Part shown: positions 1 to 7,068 of the stretch, one piece after another
How positions within the stretch are numbered: the first letter of the stretch is position 1
How the letters are laid out: every line of letters begins with the position of its first letter
NCBI GenBank assembly: GCA_030832235.1
Contig: JAURJO010000478.1
Coordinates: 1-10,297, forward strand
Reading direction: 5' to 3'
DNA from: Verrucomicrobiota bacterium
Lineage (GTDB): Bacteria; Verrucomicrobiota; Verrucomicrobiia; Opitutales; Opitutaceae
Length of the DNA: 10,297 nt
The notes under the pieces: generated by a model
Seen by the model: only the letters and a program-made list of their open reading frames with translations
Told to the model about the DNA's origin: nothing
The model's database searches: none
Program-made: the position numbers and the translations under genes

Positions 1-1
1 C

Positions 2-256
2 GCCGCCTCGTCGCTCGCGGAATTGCGGAAGCGAAAAGTCCCGGTGGTTTTTTCCTCGGCATTGGAAACCGCCGTTGGTGCGCGGACCGCGCTCCGGTCT
101 GCCTTCCGTTGGGGCGGCGAGCCGCGCGCACTCGGTTTCGGCGTCTGGCCGTTGTTTGCCGACGCGCGTTTCGACGGGCCGAGGTTGGCGCCGTTTGTGC
201 GTCGCGAGGATGTCGAGTTAATCGATGCGGAGGCCGTATGGAACGCGCTGAACTAG
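2..256 (+). CDS. menC: o-Succinylbenzoate synthase, C-terminal part (5' end outside window)
   Basis: Only the last 84 residues are present; the frame is open to the left edge, so the gene starts before the window. MenC is an enolase-superfamily enzyme that dehydrates SHCHC to o-succinylbenzoate in menaquinone synthesis, in the cytoplasm. The stretch VVFSSALETAVG matches the late barrel segment of MenC proteins (SSSIESSLG in the E. coli enzyme), and the following GFGVWPLFADARF segment fits the end of the barrel with its Leu/Phe-Ala-Asp pattern. An internal TTG at 23 is just an in-frame codon and not the start. The stop TAG at 254-256 lies inside the next gene, whose ATG is at 238, so the two are probably translated together. 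The menE-like neighbour supports the call. The catalytic lysines and metal ligands lie upstream and cannot be checked here. Confidence 0.85.
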   Translation, partial: AASSLAELRKRKVPVVFSSALETAVGARTALRSAFRWGGEPRALGFGVWPLFADARFDGPRLAPFVRREDVELIDAEAVWNALN

Positions 257-1398
257 AGGCCATCGTGCGGAATGGCCCGGGCGCGGTGCGCCGGGGGGAT
301 GCTTGGTTTCTTACCGATCCAGGTTGGCCGGCGGAGCGGCGCGCGGAAGCCGAGGGTGTGATGGCACGGGCTGATGAGGGAGAGCGTTATGGAATGGGAT
401 GGTTGGCAATCCCGACGGGAGGCACCTCCGGAGCAGTGCGTTTCGCGCGTCACGATGAGAAGACTCTCGCGGCCGCCGTGCGGGGATTTTGTTCCCACTT
501 CGGGCTCGGGCGGGTCAACGCCGTCGACGTGCTTCCCGCGCATCACGTGAGTGGACTCATGGCCCGCGTGCGCAGCGCGGCGACGGGCGGCGAGCATCGT
601 ACTTGGTCGTGGAAACAATTGGACGCCGGTGACCGGCCGGCGTTGTCGGCGCGCGACGACGGTTGGGTGATCTCCCTCGTGCCGACGCAATTGCAGCGAT
701 TGCTGGCGACGGAGGTGGGCGCGAACTGGTTGAGGGAGTTTCGCATCGTATTCATTGGCGGTGGACCGGTCTGGCCGGCGCTGACCGAGGCAGCGGCGAC
801 GGCGCGGGTGCCGGTGGCTCTGAGTTATGGGATGACGGAGACCGCCGCGATGGTGGCAGCGCTGCGTCCGGAGGAGTTTCTCGCGGGCGCACGGCATTGT
901 GGCCGGGCTCTGCCGCATGCCCGTTTGGGCATCGGCGCCGACGGTGCGATAACGGTCACGGGTGAATCGGTCTTTCGCGGTTACTGGCCGGCTTGGCGGG
1001 TGGGGGACGAGTTCACCACGGATGATGCCGGTAAGCTGGCTGCGGACGGCGGCCTGACGGTGATCGGCCGCCGCGATGGGGTGATCATCACGGGCGGTAA
1101 GAAAGTGCAGCCCGAGCGTGTGGAGGGCGCGTTGAAGGCCGCGCTGGCGGTCGCGGAGGTCGTGGTGATTGGCGTGCCCGATCCGGAATGGGGTGAGAAG
1201 GTGGTCGCGTGCCTACCCACGGTTCTTGCATCGGAAGTTCCTTTGGTCGACCCCCTGGGGCTCGCGCCTTACGAGCGGCCCAAGCTCTGGCTCACGGTCG
1301 ATCCCTGGCCCGTGAACCCGCAGGGCAAAGTGAATCGCGCCGCAGTGCGTGCGGCTGCCGCGGCGCAGATCGCCGATCGCGGAAAACCCCAGGCCTAG
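238..1398 (+). CDS. menE: o-Succinylbenzoate--CoA ligase (MenE), compact form
   Basis: This 386-residue ANL-superfamily enzyme is predicted to adenylate o-succinylbenzoate and transfer it to CoA. Visible motifs in order are the phosphate-binding loop PTGGTSG (59-65), the MenE-like segment LPAHHVSGL (99-107), the A5 motif YGMTETAA (197-204), the TTDDAG block (260-265), the hinge motif GRRDGVIITGGKKV (277-290) with QPERVE after it, and the C-terminal catalytic lysine K364 in NPQGKVNR. The ATG at 238 was chosen because a GCGGAGG ribosome site sits at 227-233, although its 4-base spacing is short; upstream in-frame codons would run deep into menC. Only about 58 residues precede the P-loop, well short of E. 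coli or Bacillus MenE (about 450-490 residues), so the N-terminal subdomain is reduced. The P-loop lacks the usual lysine after TSGxxGxP. Overlap with menC and the downstream menB make a different acyl-CoA ligase role unlikely. Confidence 0.88.
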   Translation: MERAELEAIVRNGPGAVRRGDAWFLTDPGWPAERRAEAEGVMARADEGERYGMGWLAIPTGGTSGAVRFARHDEKTLAAAVRGFCSHFGLGRVNAVDVLPAHHVSGLMARVRSAATGGEHRTWSWKQLDAGDRPALSARDDGWVISLVPTQLQRLLATEVGANWLREFRIVFIGGGPVWPALTEAAATARVPVALSYGMTETAAMVAALRPEEFLAGARHCGRALPHARLGIGADGAITVTGESVFRGYWPAWRVGDEFTTDDAGKLAADGGLTVIGRRDGVIITGGKKVQPERVEGALKAALAVAEVVVIGVPDPEWGEKVVACLPTVLASEVPLVDPLGLAPYERPKLWLTVDPWPVNPQGKVNRAAVRAAAAAQIADRGKPQA

Positions 1399-1435
1399 GC
1401 TCCGTTCAGTTCGCGTCGCGCGGCTACATCCACGC

Positions 1436-3322
1436 TCAAAGCTGGATCGGCAGGCCGACCTCGATGATCTGCATGGGCGGCAGGTGGTAGTAATCACGAG
1501 CCTGGCGGGCATTGCGGCTCAGGAAACCGTACAGGTGCTTCTGCCACTCCCACATGCGGGAGTCGCCGCCGGTGATCACCATCTCGCGGTTGAAGTAGTA
1601 CGTCGCTTCCGAGGCCTTCAGCGGTACGCCGCGTTCACCAATGTCCTCGATGAGCGCGGTCACATTGGGGGACTCCATGTAGCCGTAGCGCGCGACGGCG
1701 CGCCAGATGCCTTCACCGAGCTCGCGGACTTCCAATCGCGCGGCGGCCGTCACGTAAGGGACCTCTTCCGTGAGGATGCTGAGCAGCACCACGGTTTCGT
1801 GGAGCACCTTGTTGGCCTTCACGTGGTGCAGCAGCACGAGTGGCGTGCCGGAAGGATTGCCCGCCATGAAGACCCCCGTGCCGCGCACCCGCGTGATGTG
1901 GCGGCTGGATGCGATCCGGCAGAGTTCCGCCTCGGTGATCTCGTTGGCGTAAACGCGCCGGAAGATCTCCGACTTGCCGAGTTTCCAGGTGGTCATGATC
2001 GCCAGCACGCCGGCGGCGATCACCAGGGGCAGCCAGCCGCCGTCCTGGAATTTATGCAGGTTCGAGAGGAAAAAGACGGCGTCCAGCAGGAGGAATACGC
2101 CGCAGAGCGGAACGGTCCGCCAGGCCGGCCACGACCAGGCGCGGCTCATCACGAAATAGAGCGCGACGGTCGTGACGATCATTGTGCCGGTGACCGCAAT
2201 ACCGTAGGCGGCGGCGAGGGCAGAACTGGATTTGAAGCCGAGCACGGTGGCGATGGATCCTAGCGCCAGGGCGACGTTCACGAGCGGCAGGAAGATCTGG
2301 CCCCGCTGGTCGGGATTGGTGTGACGCACCATCAGCCGCGGGAAATATCCCAGCTGGATCGCTTGCCGGATCAGCGAGAACGCCCCGGAGATCAGCGCCT
2401 GGCTGGCGATCACTGCTGCCAGCATCGACAGGATCAAAAGCCCGTACCGCACCGGCCCTTCGGGCGCGATGGCGAGGAACGGGTTCGTCACGGAGCCGCG
2501 TCCGGAAAGAAAATAGGCTCCCTGTCCGAAGTAGTTGAGCACGAGCCCGGGCAGCACGACGGCGTACCAGGCGAGCGTGATCGCTCGGCGGCCGAAGTGC
2601 CCCATGTCGGCGTAGAGGGCCTCGACTCCGGTGAAGGCTAGCACCACCGAACCGAGTAACACCGAGGCCTCGGCTGGATGGCTGGCGATCAGGCCAAGAC
2701 CGGCCCGAGGGTCGAGCGCCTGCAGAACGCCGGGGTTTTCGATCACCCGCCAGAGCCCAAGGATCCCCAGCACGAGAAACCAGAGCAGCATGACCGGCCC
2801 GAAGTACCAGCCGATCACCTTGGTGCCCCGGCTCTGCAGGGCGAAAAGCCCGCCGAGGATCAGGCAGGCGGCGGGCACAATGATGGCGTCGGCGCCGGAC
2901 CAGACCTCTTTCACGCCCTCGACCGCGCTGAGCACCGTGATTGCCGGGGTTATGACCGCCTCGCCGCAAAGCATCGCGGCCCCGGCGAGAACCACCAGCG
3001 TACCGGCGTTCAGCCCGATGCGGGTGGTGGGCTCCAGGCGACCCAGCGAAAGCAGCGCGAAAATCCCGCCCTCGCCACGGTTGTCGGCCTTCAGCACGAA
3101 AACCGTGTATTTCACGCTGACGACGAGGATCAGGGACCAGAAAACGAGGGAAAGCACTCCCAGCACCGCGGTTTTGTGCTCCGCCGGAGGTAGGGCGTGG
3201 AGACACTCCCGGAGGGTGTAGAGGGGACTGGTGCCGATATCCCCGAAGACGACGCCCAATGCTCCCAATCCTAGGGCTAGTTGGACGGCGGTGCCGCGGG
3301 GCGATTGCCCGGAACTACTCAT
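1436..3322 (-). CDS. kup: Kup-family low-affinity potassium uptake permease
   Basis: The 628-residue product matches the usual Kup length (E. coli Kup 622). Kup imports K+ with protons across the inner membrane. The family signature GDIGTSPLYT lies at 27-36, KADNRGEGGIFAL at 78-90, and TGVEALYADMGHFG at 231-244. Around twelve hydrophobic helices fill residues 15 to about 465, followed by the hydrophilic cytoplasmic C-terminal domain. The reading frame stays open upstream to 3448, but the extra 42 residues are not family-like, so the ATG at 3320-3322 (MSSSGQSPRG) was chosen; no clear Shine-Dalgarno site precedes it. The gene converges on menE with 37 bases between the stops and diverges from menB, so it is its own transcription unit within the men block. 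Nothing suggests damage: signatures and both termini are intact. Confidence 0.96.
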   Translation of the reverse strand: MSSSGQSPRGTAVQLALGLGALGVVFGDIGTSPLYTLRECLHALPPAEHKTAVLGVLSLVFWSLILVVSVKYTVFVLKADNRGEGGIFALLSLGRLEPTTRIGLNAGTLVVLAGAAMLCGEAVITPAITVLSAVEGVKEVWSGADAIIVPAACLILGGLFALQSRGTKVIGWYFGPVMLLWFLVLGILGLWRVIENPGVLQALDPRAGLGLIASHPAEASVLLGSVVLAFTGVEALYADMGHFGRRAITLAWYAVVLPGLVLNYFGQGAYFLSGRGSVTNPFLAIAPEGPVRYGLLILSMLAAVIASQALISGAFSLIRQAIQLGYFPRLMVRHTNPDQRGQIFLPLVNVALALGSIATVLGFKSSSALAAAYGIAVTGTMIVTTVALYFVMSRAWSWPAWRTVPLCGVFLLLDAVFFLSNLHKFQDGGWLPLVIAAGVLAIMTTWKLGKSEIFRRVYANEITEAELCRIASSRHITRVRGTGVFMAGNPSGTPLVLLHHVKANKVLHETVVLLSILTEEVPYVTAAARLEVRELGEGIWRAVARYGYMESPNVTALIEDIGERGVPLKASEATYYFNREMVITGGDSRMWEWQKHLYGFLSRNARQARDYYHLPPMQIIEVGLPIQL

Positions 3323-3459
3323 GGATGGACGGTAGTGTCGTGGAAACGTCCGACGGTCCAAGCAGTTTCCCGTCCCGCCGGAAATCAGCTTGATTTTGCC
3401 GACGCACGGCCCGCCGCCGCGCGTGACAAGCGGGGGCGGACGCCCCACGCTTCGCCCCC
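3323..3459. promoter_or_regulatory. Divergent intergenic region between kup and menB
   Basis: These 137 bases must hold the start signals for leftward kup and probably for rightward menB. The most AT-rich piece is 3381-3399. I see no convincing -35/-10 pair on either strand: TTGATT at 3390 and, on the minus strand, TTGGAC at 3361-3356 each lack a matching -10 box at 16-18 bases. An inverted repeat GGGGCG/CGCCCC (3433-3438 and 3441-3446) ends 13 bases before the menB ATG and could fold as a 5-bp stem with a four-base loop. There is no obvious Shine-Dalgarno site for either gene. The role is inferred from gene arrangement only. Confidence 0.5.
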
Positions 3460-4289
<830 letters not shown>

Positions 4290-4293
<4 letters not shown>

Positions 4294-5570
4294 GTCTCAC
4301 GCGAAGTTTTCCCACCGTGGTCCGTCGTAAGTTTTCAGGCCTGCTCCACGCGACCGCCCTTTTCGCGCTGGTGAGCATTGGCTCCGCGCATGGCGCCGCG
4401 CCCGCCACGGCTCCCGTTCCGCCGCCGTCTTACCGTTCCGCGGACCTGCCCCGCGGTTCCGATTACTTCGAGCTGCGCGACGGGCTCGCGAACGCGTTCG
4501 ATACATTCACGCGCACAAAGACGGGGCGCGTCGCGTTCCTAGGCGGCTCCATCACGGCGATGTCGGGCTGGCGTGAGCGCGTGATGGCCGACCTCCAGCG
4601 GCGGTTTCCGGATACCAAGTTTGATTTCATCGGCGCCGGTATCGGTTCGCTCGGCTCGGTGCCGCACGCCTTCCGGTTGGATCGCGATGTGATGGCGCGT
4701 GGGCCCGTGGACCTGCTGTTCGTCGAGGCGGCGGTCAACGACGCCTCCAACATGCCCGACCGCCCCGACCTGATGCTGCGCGGGATGGAAGGGGTGGTGC
4801 GGCAAGCGCGGCTGGCGAATCCGCGCACGGACATCATCCACCTCCACTTTGTGATGCCAGAGCACATGACGGATTATAGCGCGGGTCGCGTGCCGGTGGC
4901 GGTTCGGCAGCACGAACGAGTCGCGGCCGCCTACGGGAACCCGTCGATCGACCTGGCGCGCGAGGTCACGGAGCGCATCGCGGCGGGACAGTTCACGTGG
5001 GAGGGCGATTTCCGGAATCTGCATCCCTCGCCGTTCGGGCATGTCGTCTACGCTGACAGCGTCGGACGGATGCTCGATGCCGCCACGAAGGCGGCCGGCA
5101 AACCCCGGTCGCATACCGTCCCCGGCGTTCCGTTGGATGAAGGGAGTTACTTCAATGCGCGGATGGTCCCGCCCTCGGCGGCGCGGATCGTGCGAGGTTT
5201 CAAGTTGGAGGCCGCCTGGCGTCCCGCCGGCGCGCCCAAAGGCGTGCGCGCGGGCTTCGTCGATGTTCCCGCGCTGGTCGGTGTGGAACCGGGGTCCGAG
5301 TTTGAGTTCGAGTTGGAGGGCAGGGGAGCGGGGTTGTTCATCACCGCCGGACCCGACGCCGGTGTCCTGGAGTGGAGCGTGGACGGTGGGCCGTTCCGAC
5401 TGGTCGACACCTACACGCGCTGGAGCAAGAACCTGCACCTCCCGTGGGTGGTGATACTGGACGACAGCTTATCCCCCGGCCGGCACGTCTTTCGCGTGCG
5501 GATCGCAGCGGCGCGCCATGCCGAGAGCGCGGGGACGGCACTGCGGGTGCAGCACCTGCTCCTCAACTGA
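4290..5570 (+). CDS. Secreted SGNH/GDSL-type hydrolase with C-terminal beta-rich domain
   Basis: The product is up to 426 residues. A basic stretch (VRRK, 11-14) and a hydrophobic run (about 17-33) ending near SAHGAAPA form a signal peptide, so it is exported. Residues 80-265 resemble an SGNH esterase: RVAFLGGSIT (80-89) with nucleophile candidate Ser87, an oxyanion Gly near 115-120, VND (149-151) with Asn150, and LHPSPFGH (244-251) with His245. The usual Asp before the His is absent (Arg242-Asn243-Leu244-His245). Residues 290-426 look beta-rich, with paired SVDGGPFRLVDTY and PGRHVFRVRI segments, perhaps a carbohydrate-binding or jelly-roll domain. Such enzymes often deacetylate polysaccharides; the substrate here is unknown. 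The GTG at 4290 overlaps the menB TGA as GTGA, suggesting translational coupling; a second GTG at 4317 gives a tighter signal peptide and 417 residues. No link to menaquinone synthesis is apparent. Confidence 0.78.
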
Positions 5571-5576
5571 GCAGGG

Positions 5577-5589
5577 TGGTGGCGCACCA
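5577..5589. repeat. Short inverted repeat after the SGNH gene
   Basis: TGGTG and CACCA pair around GCG, six bases after the hydrolase stop. Transcribed, it would be a 5-bp hairpin, followed by GCTTTCCC and not by a T-run, so it is a poor intrinsic terminator. It may be chance. Confidence 0.35.
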
Positions 5590-5603
5590 GCTTTCCCGTT
5601 GAC

Positions 5604-5617
5604 CCGTCGCGCGACGG
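5604..5617. repeat. 14-base perfect palindrome before the NtrC-family gene
   Basis: CCGTCGC is followed directly by its reverse complement GCGACGG. The right end overlaps the likely ribosome site GGAAAGG (5616-5622), 11 bases before the ATG at 5634. CTTTCC at 5591-5596 is also complementary to GGAAAG at 5616-5621, so the two could form alternative pairings. It could be an operator for the regulator itself or a structure affecting translation; a palindrome this long is expected about once by chance in a window of this size and composition. Confidence 0.4.
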
Positions 5618-5633
5618 AAAGGTTCATAACGTC

Positions 5634-7025
5634 ATGGTTCCCAGCGTGCTGATCGTCGACGACGAGAAACACACCCGCGAGGGGCTGCAGCAGGCGCTCG
5701 CGGAGACGTACGACGTCTCGGTGGCGGCGAGCGCGGACGAGGCGTTCAACCTGCTCGATGCGCAGCCTTTCGACATCGTGCTCACCGACCTGCGGATGCC
5801 GGGGAAGTCGGGCCTGAAGGTGATCGACAAGGCGCTGGCGCTGCCGAACCGACCCGCGGTGCTGATGATGACGGCCTACGGTAATATCGAGACGGCCGTG
5901 GAGGCCATGAAGCGCGGGGCGGTCGATTTTCTCACCAAGCCCGTGAACATCGAGCGCCTCGAGGTGCTGATGCAGCGGGCGTTGAAGACCCGCACGCTCG
6001 AGGTCGAGGTCCAGCAGCTGCACGAGCGTCTGGACGAGAAGTTCAAGCTGGATGGCATCATCGGCGCCTCCGCTCCCCTGAAGGCCGTGCTCGACAAGAT
6101 GCGGCTGGTGGCGGCCTCGCGCGCCACGATCCTGATCGAGGGCGAGTCAGGCACGGGCAAGGAACTGATCGCCCAGGCGGTCCACCAATCAAGTCCCCGT
6201 TCCCGCGGACCTTTCGTCGCCGTCCACTGTGCGGCACTCTCGGAGAACCTGCTTGAGAGCGAACTCTTCGGCCACGAGCGCGGCGCATTCACCGGTGCCA
6301 CCGAGCGGCGGTTGGGACGATTCGAGTCGGCCGACGGCGGCACGCTGTTCCTCGACGAGATCGGTGAGATCTCCCAGTCGACCCAGGTGAAGCTGCTGCG
6401 ATTCCTTGAGACCAAGTCGATCGAGCGGGTGGGAGGGACTCGCCCCATCGAGCTTGATGTGCGGCTGGTGGCCGCGACCAACCGGGATCTCGAGCGGGAA
6501 GTTCGCGCGGGTCGGTTCCGGGAGGATCTTTTTTTCCGGTTGAACGTGGTGCGGCTCCACATGCCGCCGCTGCGGGAGCGTGCGGATGACATCCCCCTGC
6601 TGCTGGCGCATTTCATCCGCGTTTTCTCGCAGGAGAACGGGGTGCCGGTGCTCACGGTCGAGCCCGGTGCGCTTCGGACCCTGCAGGGCTACGCCTGGCC
6701 GGGAAACATCCGCGAGCTGCGAAACTTCTGCGAAAACGCGGTTGTCCTGCGCCGTGGCGGTGACCTGACGGAATACGATCTCGAGCCGAAGTTCCGCGGG
6801 GAGGGACCGGGACCTCTGGATTCCGCCCCCGCGGCGCCGGCAGCGGCTTCGCTCGCCGCCGCGGGTTCCCTCTCGATCGAGGAAAATGAGAAGCGTCTGC
6901 TGCGCGAGGCGTTGCTGAAAGCGCGTGGCAATCGCACCAAGGCCGCGGAACTCATGGGCGTCAGCCGTCGCACGCTGCACCGCAAGATCGCGCAATGGCC
7001 GGAGCTCGACGTCGTCGACCGGTGA
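5634..7025 (+). CDS. NtrC-family sigma-54-dependent response regulator
   Basis: This 463-residue cytoplasmic activator has the full three-domain layout. The receiver (about 4-118) keeps the acidic pair Asp9/Asp10, the phospho-acceptor Asp52 in TDLRMPGKSG, Thr80 and Lys102. A linker rich in charged and Gln/Leu residues (120-136) leads to the AAA+ domain (about 140-370), with Walker A GESGTGKE (170-177), the sigma-54 contact loop GAFTGA (217-222), Walker B GTLFLDEIGE (236-245), ATNRDL (281-286) and the arginine-finger segment FREDLFFRLN (295-304). A Pro/Ala-rich tether (about 390-412) precedes a Fis-type helix-turn-helix (about 418-452, GNRTKAAELMGVSRRTLHRK). All key residues needed for phosphorylation, ATP hydrolysis and sigma-54 contact are present. 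The ATG at 5634 is supported by GGAAAGG at 5616-5622. No histidine kinase lies beside it. Its targets are unknown; the polysaccharide genes starting 43 bases downstream are candidates. Confidence 0.94.
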   Translation: MVPSVLIVDDEKHTREGLQQALAETYDVSVAASADEAFNLLDAQPFDIVLTDLRMPGKSGLKVIDKALALPNRPAVLMMTAYGNIETAVEAMKRGAVDFLTKPVNIERLEVLMQRALKTRTLEVEVQQLHERLDEKFKLDGIIGASAPLKAVLDKMRLVAASRATILIEGESGTGKELIAQAVHQSSPRSRGPFVAVHCAALSENLLESELFGHERGAFTGATERRLGRFESADGGTLFLDEIGEISQSTQVKLLRFLETKSIERVGGTRPIELDVRLVAATNRDLEREVRAGRFREDLFFRLNVVRLHMPPLRERADDIPLLLAHFIRVFSQENGVPVLTVEPGALRTLQGYAWPGNIRELRNFCENAVVLRRGGDLTEYDLEPKFRGEGPGPLDSAPAAPAAASLAAAGSLSIEENEKRLLREALLKARGNRTKAAELMGVSRRTLHRKIAQWPELDVVDR

Positions 7026-7043
7026 GCGGCGCCGGGTTCCGCA

Positions 7044-7063
7044 GCGGGGGAAGCCGGCCCCGC
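7044..7063 (+). repeat. GC-rich inverted repeat just before the GT-C-like gene
   Basis: GCGGGG (7044-7049) and CCCCGC (7058-7063) are complementary, with an eight-base loop GAAGCCGG. The structure would bury part of GGGGGAAG (7046-7053), the only purine-rich candidate ribosome site for the ATG at 7069. Six GC pairs are common by chance in such DNA, so function is speculative. Confidence 0.35.
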
Positions 7064-7068
7064 CCCTC

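Noticed and set aside
1399..1435. Bidirectional terminator between menE and kup
   Set aside because: The 37-base convergent gap has no clear stem followed by a T-run on either strand.
1349..2263. Plus-strand open frame of 304 codons opposite the kup 3' half
   Set aside because: It is antisense to a well-supported gene and rich in His, Asp and Arg with no recognisable domain.
2052..3206. Second minus-strand frame of 384 codons inside kup
   Set aside because: It is another frame of the same strand over an intact Kup sequence, with Arg/Pro-rich translation and no domain.
3323..3459. c-di-AMP (ydaO-type) or other riboswitch before kup
   Set aside because: The gap is 137 bases shared by two divergent genes and I see none of the conserved riboswitch core segments.
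4539..5438. Long open frame on the minus strand (299 codons) across the SGNH gene
   Set aside because: It lies wholly opposite a recognisable exported enzyme, its translation is rich in Arg, His and Gly without domain motifs, and long antisense frames are common in GC-rich coding DNA.
5577..5594. Possible sigma-54 promoter (TGG-N10-GC) before the regulator
   Set aside because: Only the GG and GC dinucleotides match; the rest of TGGCAC-N5-TTGCA does not, and such weak matches are frequent.
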